This document shows, one piece after another, positions 34,367-43,598 of a stretch of 64,000 nucleotides of DNA. The notes below the pieces were generated by a model. It worked only from the letters and a program-made list of their open reading frames with translations. It had not been told where the DNA came from and did not search any database. Both the position numbers and the translations under genes were made by a program. Source of the stretch: JBMNCR01 sp049366695 (GTDB taxonomy: Bacteria; Bacillota; Clostridia; Eubacteriales; Alkalibacteraceae); assembly GCA_049366695.1 (NCBI GenBank), contig JBMNCR010000056.1, forward strand, positions 1 through 64,000. Direction: 5' to 3'. The number at the start of each line of letters is the position of its first letter. The stretch's first letter is position 1.

Positions 34367-34656
34367 CAATTGTTTAAAAAAGAAGTAGGATTTTATTATT
34401 TAGTGTAAGTATAAAACAATTTAATATAAAGCTATGAAGGAGATAAGTAAATTAATACTTATTAAAAAGAGATTAGGTGTATTTGCTGGAAGCATCTATT
34501 TGATAAGATAATTGAAATTCACTCTAGAGCATCAAGGTGGAATTATAGTATACTTTGGCGGTTATAACCGATATATTATTTAAGAGGATAATTAATAATC
34601 AATTAGGGTGGTACCGCGGTAAATTCGTCCCTTGCATAAATGCAAGGGCTTTTTTA
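34363..34656 (+). promoter_or_regulatory. Promoter and phenylalanine T-box leader of pheST
   Basis: TTGACA (34363-34368, overlapping the trmH stop), 17 bases, TAGGAT (34386-34391). The T-box core GGGTGGTACCGCGG is at 34606-34619 and the terminator CCCTTGCA / TGCAAGGG (34629-34636, 34641-34648) is followed by a T run. The specifier loop reads TGAAA-TTC-A with TTC at 34518-34520, a phenylalanine codon; the bulge TGGT fits tRNA-Phe ending ACCA. Confidence 0.94.
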
Positions 34657-34759
34657 ATGATTTAAAAGATGAGAATTGGTTGTTAAAACGATGCCGCTAA
34701 CAGTGTTTTAAATAATGAGAAGAATTAAATTAAATTATAATTTGAAAGGAGAATATAAG

Positions 34760-35782
34760 TTGAAAGAGAAATTAGGAAATTTAAAAAATGTTTATCTTAA
34801 AGAAATAATAAAATTAACTAATTCTAAAGAATTTGAAGATCTAAGAGTAAAATTATTAGGTAAAAAAGGTGAATTAACAAAAATACTTAGAGATATGGGA
34901 AAATTAAGTAAAGAAGATAGACCTATAATTGGGAAGGTAGCTAATGAAGTAAGAGAAGCCTTTGAAAAACAATTTGATGCTCAGAAACAAAAAATAAAGA
35001 TTTTAGAATACGAAGAAAGATTTAAAACTGAGACGATAGATATTACTATGCCGGGAAAAAAGGAGGATTTTGGTGGATTTCATCCTTTGAATACTGTAAT
35101 TGAAGAATTATCAGATATATTTATTGGAATGGGATTCTCTATTGCTGAAGGACCTGAGATTGAATGGGCTAAATATAATTTTGATTATTTGAATGTACCG
35201 GAAGATCATTCAGCAAGGGATTTACAAGATACTTTTTATGTTCATGAGGATATTGTGCTACGAACACAAACTTCTCCTATTCAAATTCGAACTATGCTAT
35301 CCCAAGAGCTGCCGATAAAAATTCTTGCTCCAGGGAGAGTATATCGATCTGATGAGATCGATGCTACACACTCGCCAGTTTTTCATCAAGTTGAAGGTCT
35401 TGTAGTGGATGAGGGTATTACAATGAGTGATTTAAAAGGTACATTAGATATGTTTGCAAAAAATTTATTTGGATCAAAAACAAAAACAAAATTTAGACCG
35501 CATCAGTTTTATTTTACTGAGCCTAGTGCTGAAATGGATGTAACTTGTTTTATGTGCGGTGGTAAAGGTTGCAGGGTTTGTAGTAATACAGGATGGATTG
35601 AGATATTGGGTTGTGGAATGGTACATCCCAATGTGTTTAATGCATGTGGAATTGATGCAGAAAAATATAGTGGATTTGCGTTTGGAATGGGACTTGATAG
35701 AATAACTATGATAAAATACGGGATTAATGATTTAAGATTATTATTTGAAAACGATATAAGATTTTTAAAGCAATTTAAATAA
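34760..35782 (+). CDS. pheS: Phenylalanyl-tRNA synthetase alpha subunit
   Basis: Catalytic subunit of the alpha2-beta2 enzyme. From the TTG at 34760 the product is 340 residues: N-terminal coiled coil (about 1-85), then class II core with FGGFHPLNTVIEELSDIF, LLRTQTS-like RTQTSPIQIRTM (motif 2 region), FHQVEGLVVD, and GFAFGMGLDRI (motif 3, about 318). GAAAGGAGAATATAAG directly precedes the TTG, so the extension to the ATG at 34715 is rejected. Followed by pheT at 12 bases. Confidence 0.95.
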   Translation: MKEKLGNLKNVYLKEIIKLTNSKEFEDLRVKLLGKKGELTKILRDMGKLSKEDRPIIGKVANEVREAFEKQFDAQKQKIKILEYEERFKTETIDITMPGKKEDFGGFHPLNTVIEELSDIFIGMGFSIAEGPEIEWAKYNFDYLNVPEDHSARDLQDTFYVHEDIVLRTQTSPIQIRTMLSQELPIKILAPGRVYRSDEIDATHSPVFHQVEGLVVDEGITMSDLKGTLDMFAKNLFGSKTKTKFRPHQFYFTEPSAEMDVTCFMCGGKGCRVCSNTGWIEILGCGMVHPNVFNACGIDAEKYSGFAFGMGLDRITMIKYGINDLRLLFENDIRFLKQFK

Positions 35783-35794
35783 GGAGGTTACAAT

Positions 35795-38185
35795 ATGTTA
35801 GTATCGTTAAATTGGCTTAAAGAATTTGTTGAATTAGACAATGTGGAAAATGATGAAATAATTGAAAGAATGACAATGTCTGGGACCAAAGTTGAAGGTA
35901 TTGAAGAATTAGGAGAGAGAGTTTCTGGTGTCGTAGTAGGGAAAATTATTAGCATTACAAGACATCCAGATGCTGATAAATTAGTAGTTACAAAAGTTGA
36001 TGTTGGAAATAAGACCCTTCAAATTGTAACAGGGGCTAATAATATAAATGAGGGAGACTATATTCCAGTTGCACTTATTGGTGCTAAGTTAAATGATACA
36101 AAAATAAAAAAATCAAAACTAAGAGGTATAGAATCTCATGGTATGATGTGTTCAGCTGAAGAATTAGGTGCTAATACTTCACTTTTACCAAAAGAAGACA
36201 CAAATGGAATATATATTTTAAAAGAACAATATCCCTTAGGAATTGATGTTAAACCTATCTTAGGATTAGATGACAAAATAATTGAATTTGAATTAACTGC
36301 TAATAGGTCAGATTGTATGTGTATAATCGGAATAAGTAGAGAAGTCTCTGCTACTTTTAACAAACATCTAGTCTTGCCAGTTATAGAAGTTAATGAACAA
36401 AAAGAGAAAATTGATGACTATTTAAATGTAGAAATTGAAGATGATGTTTTGTGTCCTAGATATGTAGCTAGAATGATGGATATAAAAAAAATAGAGCCAT
36501 CTCCATATTGGATGCAGAAAAAATTGATAAATAGTGGAGTACGTCCAATTAATAATATTGTAGATGTAACAAATTATGTAATGCTAGAGATGGGTCAACC
36601 ATTACATGCATTTGATTATAAAAAACTTCAATCAAAAGACATTTTAGTAAGAACTGCAAAAAATAATGAAGAAATAATTACTCTTGATAGTGTAAAAAGA
36701 GAACTAGATGAAAATATGTTAGTGATAACAAACGGTACGGTGCCTGTAGGGATTGCTGGTGTAATGGGTGGAGAAAATTCGGAGATAGATAATAATACTG
36801 ATATTATTGTTTTGGAATCTGCGTGTTTTGATAAAAAAAGTATAAGGCATACATCAAAAAAACTAGGTTTGAGGAGTGAAGCTTCGAGTAGATATGAAAA
36901 AGGTGTAGATTCAGACTTAGCAGGATTAGCAATCGAAAGAGCAGCACAATTATTAGAAGAGTTGAATGCTGCAGAAGTTTTAAATGGTAAAATTGATGTA
37001 TATAAAAATAAAAAAAATAAAAAAAGATTGAGTGTTAGTATAAATTGGATAAATGAATTTATTGGTATAAATATTTCAGGGGACGAGATGAAAGAGTATT
37101 TAGAACGTCTATTTGTAGAAGTAGAAATAGATGGAGAAAATCTTGAAGTAATAATACCTACATTTAGACCAGATTTAGTGATAAAAGAAGATATCGCTGA
37201 GGAAGTTGCAAGACTATTTGGATATAATAATATACCTAATACTATTATGAGAGGCGCTACAAGTCAAGGACGAAGGAACAACAAACATATATTGACTAAT
37301 AAGATAAAATCATTATTATGCGGTAAAGGTTTTTACGAAGTATTAACCTATTCTTTTACAAGTAAAAATAGGCTAGAGGCATTAAATTTAGATAAAGATA
37401 ATCCTCTATCAAAAGGAATTAAATTGATAAATCCTTTAGGAGAAGAAAATAGTTTGATGAGACCTACATTAATACCAGGTATGTTACAAGTAATTTCTCA
37501 TAATTATAATAGAAATGAAAATGAAGGATTGTTTTTTGAAACAGCTGTAGTGTATAATTCAATTGCAGATTTGGGTGAAAAATTACCAAATGAAGAGAAA
37601 AAAATATCTATAGGTGTATATGGTGAAAAAGATTTTTTTGATATGAAAGGATATATTGAACAAGTTGTTGAAAAAGCAGGAATTAATTGTAAATTAGAAT
37701 ATTTAAGAAGTGAATTATCCATGTTCCATCCCGAAAGATCTGCAAAAATAATAATGAATAATGAAGAAGTGGGAGTTTTTGGGGAAGTACATCCCATTGT
37801 AGTAGAAAACTATGATTTGCCTGAAAGAACATATATATGTGAATTAAATTTAGAAAAAATATATAACTATTCTGATACTCATATAAGTTTTACTGAATTA
37901 CCTAAATACCCTGGAATAAGTAGAGATATTGCATTATTAGTTGAAAAAAATATAACTTGCAAAGATATAGAAGATATAATAAAGGAAAATAGCGAAGGAC
38001 TTTTAGAAGATATTAAGTTATTTGATGTGTATCAAGGGAAACAAATTAAAAATGGTTATAAAAGTATCGCATATTCTTTGATTTTTAGGGCAAAAGACAG
38101 AACGTTAACAGATAAAGAAATTAACCATATATTTAATAAAATAATAAATGAAGCAAAGAACAAATTAGATGCACAATTAAGATAA
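35795..38185 (+). CDS. pheT: Phenylalanyl-tRNA synthetase beta subunit
   Basis: A 796-residue subunit: EMAP-type tRNA-binding domain (about 40-150, with ITRHPDADKLVVTKV), B3/B4 editing domain, B5 domain (about 405-475, FRPDLVIKEDIAEEVARLFGY), catalytic-like domain, and a C-terminal anticodon-binding FDX-ACB domain (LPKYPGISRDIALLVE near 705). AAGGAGGTTACAAT precedes the ATG. Ends the T-box-controlled operon. Confidence 0.97.
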   Translation: MLVSLNWLKEFVELDNVENDEIIERMTMSGTKVEGIEELGERVSGVVVGKIISITRHPDADKLVVTKVDVGNKTLQIVTGANNINEGDYIPVALIGAKLNDTKIKKSKLRGIESHGMMCSAEELGANTSLLPKEDTNGIYILKEQYPLGIDVKPILGLDDKIIEFELTANRSDCMCIIGISREVSATFNKHLVLPVIEVNEQKEKIDDYLNVEIEDDVLCPRYVARMMDIKKIEPSPYWMQKKLINSGVRPINNIVDVTNYVMLEMGQPLHAFDYKKLQSKDILVRTAKNNEEIITLDSVKRELDENMLVITNGTVPVGIAGVMGGENSEIDNNTDIIVLESACFDKKSIRHTSKKLGLRSEASSRYEKGVDSDLAGLAIERAAQLLEELNAAEVLNGKIDVYKNKKNKKRLSVSINWINEFIGINISGDEMKEYLERLFVEVEIDGENLEVIIPTFRPDLVIKEDIAEEVARLFGYNNIPNTIMRGATSQGRRNNKHILTNKIKSLLCGKGFYEVLTYSFTSKNRLEALNLDKDNPLSKGIKLINPLGEENSLMRPTLIPGMLQVISHNYNRNENEGLFFETAVVYNSIADLGEKLPNEEKKISIGVYGEKDFFDMKGYIEQVVEKAGINCKLEYLRSELSMFHPERSAKIIMNNEEVGVFGEVHPIVVENYDLPERTYICELNLEKIYNYSDTHISFTELPKYPGISRDIALLVEKNITCKDIEDIIKENSEGLLEDIKLFDVYQGKQIKNGYKSIAYSLIFRAKDRTLTDKEINHIFNKIINEAKNKLDAQLR

Positions 38186-38249
38186 TAAGAAGTTATTTTA
38201 ATGTCATAAAAATGGAACAAAATAAGCACCAGTTTTTATGTATAATTTA

Positions 38250-38280
38250 GGACTAAAGTTGTTACTTTAAGTCCTTTTTT
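38250..38280 (+). terminator. Terminator of pheST
   Basis: GGACTAAAGT / ACTTTAAGTCC (38250-38259, 38264-38274), one bulged base, four-base loop, then seven T. Confidence 0.88.
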
Positions 38281-38320
38281 TATGGTAAAATGAAAATATA
38301 TTTAATATAGGAGTGAAGGA

Positions 38321-41300
38321 ATGGAAAGAAATATGACGAAGGATATAAATTACTGTACTAAGTTATTAGCTAGTCTAGGGGATGTAATTGGAGCATCTAC
38401 AGTATTACTATATAAATGGAAAGATCATCAATCACTCAATCTTCAAATTGTGGGCAAAAATGAAAAAGAATTAGTAATTAAAAAAAGCATTTGTATTAAT
38501 AAAGAAATATATTTAAATAAAGTGGAGGAATATTATATATCTGAACATTTTTTAGACAATCATATAAATATAGAAATTCCTCTATATGATAAAGAAAATA
38601 TTTTATTTGGAATTATAGTTATACTAAAAGAGGAAAACAATCTAAAAAATTATGAGATTGATGTCATTAAAAAATATATCATACTATTAAAATACAAATG
38701 GAAAAATACACAAATAAAAGATGATTTTCGTTTTGTAGTAGATAAACACAATAATGTAATTGAATATGAAGGTGTTTTTAAAGAAGCAAAATTTTTTAAA
38801 AGTAATTTTATTAATAAAAAAATATCTGAGATTTATTCAGTAAATATATCTAATCATTTAAATAGTCTTATTAATAAATCTATTATATCAAAAAAAGAAT
38901 ATATATATATATTAGAATTAAATATTATGGAAAAAAAACTATTAATCCGAGTAGATATACATCCCTTTGAAAATGATAAAGTAATAATTAAGTTTTATAG
39001 CATGGTTAATGAAGAAAAAACTAATGAAAATATGCATGTATTTAATATTCAAATATACACTAGTTATATAATAAAAAGATTACTAAAAATGAAAAAGGAT
39101 AATATGATAGATACACTAAAGGAGCTTGTAAATGAATTAGGGATTGTTAATAGAGTAGATCAAAGTTTTATTTCATTATATAATGATGAATTATCGGAGA
39201 AACTTTTATTTTATAATTGGTGCAAAGAAGGAAATGAAGATGCTGAATCTTTATTTCAGGATGTAAAAACAAAGAATGATTTAAAGAATTATATTCACCC
39301 CACTATATTTGCTATGAATAATATTGACAATGATTATATTTTTTTTGGTGTTAAAAAACAAGCATTAATAGAAGCAAAAGTTAAATCTTTAATTATTGTA
39401 ACTTTTGGACAAAGGGGTAAATTTTCTGGTTTTATTGGAATGAGTTATGAAACTAAATATACCGAATGGAGTAAAGAACAAAAAAATTGTATGCAAATAT
39501 TTTGCGATGTTTTATCAAATGCTTTATCGTGGTATGATTTAAAAAATGAAATTTATATAAAAGATAATCAATATGAAAACTTAGTAGAGAAATCACCAGA
39601 TGTTTTAATTAGATTTGATAAGAATTATAAGATTATATACACTAATACTTCTATAGAAAAATATAGTTTTAAAAAATCGGAGTTAGTTGATAAAGTATTA
39701 TTTGATAATAAAATTAGTAATGGTATTCTTCTAGATAAATATATAGATTATCTATATTTTATGCAATTGAATAAAAAAGAATATGAACTTAATATTAATA
39801 CAGAAGAAGGTAATTACTATAGAGTACGATTGATTCCAGAGTTAAATTCCCTAGGTGATTTTGAAACAGGTATATTAATAATTACTAATTTAACTGAATA
39901 TATAAAGATAGAAAAACAAAAAAATGAAAATGAAGAGAAGTTAAAATTGGCTATTGAAGCTAGTAATGCTGTTATATGGGATATAGACATAAAAAGCGGA
40001 GACATAAATTATTCGCAAAATGAATTTAATTTATTAAAGTACAAAGATAAAAGTCCAATAATGAGTAATAAATTATATTATAGAAAAATAAAAAGGCAAA
40101 TTATTAAATATTTAAAAGAATCAAAAACAAATATTAATAAAAGATTTAAATATGAAGCAAAAATAAAAGATGATATGGGCAAATCAATATGGTTGTTAAT
40201 TCAAGGGAAAGTAACAAATTGGGATATAGATAATAAACCACTTAATATTATGGGGACTGCAATAGATGTTACAGATACAAAACTTAGAGAAAAACAAATA
40301 AAATATTTAGCAGAACATGATTCTTTAACAGGATTGTATAATCGTATGTATTTTGAAAAAAAATTGAATGAGTTAGATCAAGAAAGCAACTTTCCTTTAG
40401 GAATTATAATGATCGATGTTGACGGATTAAAGGTAATAAATGATGCCTTTGGGCATACAATGGGAGATGATTTGATAAAATATACTGCAAAAGCATTAAA
40501 CAATGCTTTTGGTGATATTGATAGCATAATATCTAGAATTGGTGGAGATGAATTCGCTGTAATTGTATCTAATATAAGAGAAGAAATCTTAGAAAAGTAT
40601 TCTAGAAAAATAAATGATGAATTAAGTAATGAAAAAGTCATTTCTGTAACTCCAAGCGTTTCAATTGGGTATGCAATAAAACAACTGCCGCATCAGAATA
40701 TTACATCTATATATAAAAAAGCTGAAGATATTATGTATAAAAGTAAACTATTAAAATCTACTAGTACCAGAAGTACAATAATCAAATCATTACAAAAAGC
40801 ATTACAGGAAAAAACTCATGAAACAGAGGAGCATTGTAGTAGAATAAGATACTTGGCTACAAAAATTGCAAAAAAAATGTCATTGAATGATTCTGACATT
40901 GATGATGTTATATTGTTAAGCGGTTTGCATGATATAGGAAAAATTGCTATACCAGAGAGTATATTGCGTAAACCTGGGAAATTAAATGAAGAAGAATGGA
41001 TAATTATGAAAACTCATTGTGAGATAGGGTATAGGATAGCATCAAGTACAAAAGATATATATTCAATAGCTGAAGATATATTATCTCATCACGAAAGATG
41101 GGATGGACAAGGTTATCCGAGAGGACTTAAGGGTGTAGAGATTCCATTGATATCGAGAATAATATCAGTGGTTGATTCATATGATGCGATGACCAATGAT
41201 AGAATCTATAGAAAAGCTATGAGTTCTAAAGCTGCTATTGAGGAGATTAGTAGATGTAGTGGTAGTCAATTTGATCCTGAAATAGTGAACATTTTTGAAA

Positions 41301-41323
41301 AAATTATGAAAGATGATGTATAA
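38321..41323 (+). CDS. Cytosolic sensor with PAS, GGDEF and HD-GYP domains
   Basis: A 1000-residue c-di-GMP-type protein without membrane segments. The N-terminal 400 residues look like one or two GAF-like sensor regions; PAS domains follow at about 418-530 (ENLVEKSPDVLIRFDKNYK) and 545-665. The GGDEF domain (about 665-825) is intact: HDSLTGLYNRMYF, MIDVDGLKVINDAFGH, SRIGGDEFAVIV. The HD-GYP domain (830-1000) has GLHDIGKI and HHERWDGQGYPRGLKG. It therefore combines synthesis and degradation modules, and one may be regulatory. The next gene, acetate-kinase-like, starts 25 bases downstream. Confidence 0.9.
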   Translation: MERNMTKDINYCTKLLASLGDVIGASTVLLYKWKDHQSLNLQIVGKNEKELVIKKSICINKEIYLNKVEEYYISEHFLDNHINIEIPLYDKENILFGIIVILKEENNLKNYEIDVIKKYIILLKYKWKNTQIKDDFRFVVDKHNNVIEYEGVFKEAKFFKSNFINKKISEIYSVNISNHLNSLINKSIISKKEYIYILELNIMEKKLLIRVDIHPFENDKVIIKFYSMVNEEKTNENMHVFNIQIYTSYIIKRLLKMKKDNMIDTLKELVNELGIVNRVDQSFISLYNDELSEKLLFYNWCKEGNEDAESLFQDVKTKNDLKNYIHPTIFAMNNIDNDYIFFGVKKQALIEAKVKSLIIVTFGQRGKFSGFIGMSYETKYTEWSKEQKNCMQIFCDVLSNALSWYDLKNEIYIKDNQYENLVEKSPDVLIRFDKNYKIIYTNTSIEKYSFKKSELVDKVLFDNKISNGILLDKYIDYLYFMQLNKKEYELNINTEEGNYYRVRLIPELNSLGDFETGILIITNLTEYIKIEKQKNENEEKLKLAIEASNAVIWDIDIKSGDINYSQNEFNLLKYKDKSPIMSNKLYYRKIKRQIIKYLKESKTNINKRFKYEAKIKDDMGKSIWLLIQGKVTNWDIDNKPLNIMGTAIDVTDTKLREKQIKYLAEHDSLTGLYNRMYFEKKLNELDQESNFPLGIIMIDVDGLKVINDAFGHTMGDDLIKYTAKALNNAFGDIDSIISRIGGDEFAVIVSNIREEILEKYSRKINDELSNEKVISVTPSVSIGYAIKQLPHQNITSIYKKAEDIMYKSKLLKSTSTRSTIIKSLQKALQEKTHETEEHCSRIRYLATKIAKKMSLNDSDIDDVILLSGLHDIGKIAIPESILRKPGKLNEEEWIIMKTHCEIGYRIASSTKDIYSIAEDILSHHERWDGQGYPRGLKGVEIPLISRIISVVDSYDAMTNDRIYRKAMSSKAAIEEISRCSGSQFDPEIVNIFEKIMKDDV

Positions 41324-41348
41324 AACTACTCGTAAAGGAGAAGACATA

Positions 41349-42536
41349 ATGAAATTATTAATAATAAATTGTGGGAGTTCATCAATAAAGTTGCAATTGG
41401 TAAATATGCCAAAGTTTAAAGAAGTTGTAATAGTTAATATTGAACGATTAGGAAAAGAAGATGCAATAGTAAATATGAATATTAATGGTATTAAAACTAA
41501 AGAAGTAATGTCGATAAGTAATCATTCTGAGGGATTAAAGTACGTTTTAAATAAATTATTTAAGGGAAAAGACAAAGTGTGTAAAGTAACTGAAGTCCAA
41601 GGTGTTGGTCATAGGATAGTCCATGGTGGAGAAAAATTAAGTAAATCCATGTTGATAGATGACCATGTTATTAATTATTTGACAGACATTAGTGATTTGG
41701 CGCCATTACATAACCCAGCGCATATTTCAGGGATAAGTGCATGTAAGAAGTTATTGCCCAAAATTCCACAAGTTGCTGCTTTTGATAATGGTTATCATGC
41801 ACAATTACCAAAACACGTATACATGTATGCTATACCAAATAGCTACTACAATAAGTATAATATTAGAAAATTTGGTTTTCATGGCATAGCGTTTAGAAGT
41901 ATGACTCACAGAGTAGAAAGCTTATTAGATATAAAAAGTAGCAATAAAAAGATGATATTATTGATGTTAGGTAGTGGTACTACTGCAAATGCAGTTAAAT
42001 ATGGAAAATCTATTGAAGTGAGTACTGGATTTACGCCATTAGAAGGATTAGTACAATCAACTAGATGTGGAGATATAGATCCTGCTGCACTTACGTATAT
42101 AATGAAAAAAGACAATATTTCTCCTGAAGTAATTGAAGATATTATAAACAAAGAAAGTGGATGGTATGGTATGTCAAATGTTAGTAATGATTTGAGAGAA
42201 ATATATGAATCTGCAAATAACGGAGATGAATTAGCTCAAGTTACTATTGATGCCATTTGTCATAGAATAAAAAAATATATCGGAGCATATGCAGCTATTT
42301 TAGGTGGTGTAGATATACTGGCTTTTGGTGGAGGAGTAGGAGAGAATGCTTGGTATATAAGGGAAAAAGTATGTAGTGAATTGAATTTTTTAGGTATTGA
42401 ACTTAATAGAGGAAAAAACAAAAATGTAGAAGGCGAGGCAATCATATCTACAGATGAATCAAAAGTAAAAATAGCTGTTGTAAAGGTAAATGAAGAGAAG
42501 ATTATTGCTGATGATACATATGAGATTATTAAATAA
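41349..42536 (+). CDS. Divergent acetate kinase family enzyme
   Basis: A 395-residue ASKHA-fold kinase starting LLIINCGSSSIKLQLV. It keeps GHRIVHGG, APLHNPAH, the aspartate in FDNGYH, the histidine in GFHGIAF, STGFTPLEGL, TRCGDIDP and VNEEKIIADDT, which hold the main substrate and catalytic residues of acetate kinase. It departs from the family at the phosphate-binding HLGNG, which is MLGSG here, and FDTAFH and GFHGTSHR are altered. It could be a short-chain acyl kinase of different specificity or a weakened paralogue. No phosphotransacetylase adjoins it. AAAGGAGA precedes the ATG at 41349. Confidence 0.8.
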   Translation: MKLLIINCGSSSIKLQLVNMPKFKEVVIVNIERLGKEDAIVNMNINGIKTKEVMSISNHSEGLKYVLNKLFKGKDKVCKVTEVQGVGHRIVHGGEKLSKSMLIDDHVINYLTDISDLAPLHNPAHISGISACKKLLPKIPQVAAFDNGYHAQLPKHVYMYAIPNSYYNKYNIRKFGFHGIAFRSMTHRVESLLDIKSSNKKMILLMLGSGTTANAVKYGKSIEVSTGFTPLEGLVQSTRCGDIDPAALTYIMKKDNISPEVIEDIINKESGWYGMSNVSNDLREIYESANNGDELAQVTIDAICHRIKKYIGAYAAILGGVDILAFGGGVGENAWYIREKVCSELNFLGIELNRGKNKNVEGEAIISTDESKVKIAVVKVNEEKIIADDTYEIIK

Positions 42537-42722
42537 TTTCGATTTTTTATTTGAACTTTAAATAAACTAAAAAATAGAATATTGAGCCATAAATACTTTT
42601 GTGTTTATAACAAACTAGTCATATAATTGTATAAAGGGTTAACGAAAAAATCCAATAGATGTTTTTATATATAACTGAATTAATGATAAATAAAGTCAGA
42701 AATATGATATATCTAAAATGTA

Positions 42723-43505
42723 TTATTCTAGTGGAAACTTATTTTTATGATTTATTTCTAAAAACATTACTGTTATAAAAATCTGTGTAAATATAAATGA
42801 AAGACTTTGAAAAAAAGCAAGTATTGTACTGTATACTATCAGTATAGGAAATAAGAATGTTATGATTAAGGAAAGCACATTAAGTAATAAAAACATTATT
42901 ATTGAAAGTGAACAATAATAATAGAAAATATTCCACCAATTTTTTTTTGTAATTTTTTTACTGTATTTTAATGCAACTAATGGAGAAGAATTATGTAGAA
43001 TTATTGATTGAAAATAAAATATATAATCAATGAATAATTTTAAAATAATTATAAGTGAAGATATACTTAAAATACTAATAAGAATAGTAGAAGGATAAAA
43101 AATATCAACTAATATTGTTATCAAGAAAAGCGTAGCTACAATTATAAAAGCCAATAATAACAAACCACGGATTAATTTAATAAATACTTTTTTTAAAGAT
43201 TTTAACAGCTGTTTTGTACTGCTTTTTTCATTGTGAATAGCATTATTTACCATATGAATTAGCATAGGATAAGGAATAAGAAATGAAAATAGAAATAATA
43301 CGTATATTAGAATAACTATTTCTATAGGTATGCTCATCAATGATTCAATAGTTCCATCTCCTAAATATATATATAGGAGTGAATATGCTAAAAAAGATAA
43401 AGAAGTAAGAAATGAAATTTCATATATATTATTTTTAAAAATAGTTGTGCTAAGTTTTATTATATTAATAAAAGAAAAATTATTTCTATTTAGCTCATAT
43501 TTCAT
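42723..43505 (-). CDS. Six-helix membrane protein of unknown function
   Basis: A 260-residue hydrophobic protein with about six membrane helices and a conserved-looking cytosolic stretch (HNSSPLVALKYSKKITKKNWW) before helix five, as seen in YciC/DUF975-type and glycerophosphodiesterase-associated membrane domains. I cannot assign a function. The start at 43505 has GGGAGGG 5-6 bases upstream; a longer reading from 43547 lacks a site. Divergent from the FGGY kinase gene, convergent with the acetate-kinase-like gene. Confidence 0.6.
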   Translation of the reverse strand: MKYELNRNNFSFINIIKLSTTIFKNNIYEISFLTSLSFLAYSLLYIYLGDGTIESLMSIPIEIVILIYVLFLFSFLIPYPMLIHMVNNAIHNEKSSTKQLLKSLKKVFIKLIRGLLLLAFIIVATLFLITILVDIFYPSTILISILSISSLIIILKLFIDYIFYFQSIILHNSSPLVALKYSKKITKKNWWNIFYYYCSLSIIMFLLLNVLSLIITFLFPILIVYSTILAFFQSLSFIFTQIFITVMFLEINHKNKFPLE

Positions 43506-43598
43506 AGTTTCCCTCCCAAAAATAACTTTTATTATTATATCATTCAAATGAAAAAATGGCTATTACTATTAATTTAGGATTTGAAAGGAATGTTTATT

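Noticed and set aside
43581..43598. TTG at 43581 or ATG at 43590 as the FGGY kinase start
   Set aside because: Both overlap or touch the GAAAGGA ribosome site; the ATG at 43599 has normal spacing and gives the family N-terminus.
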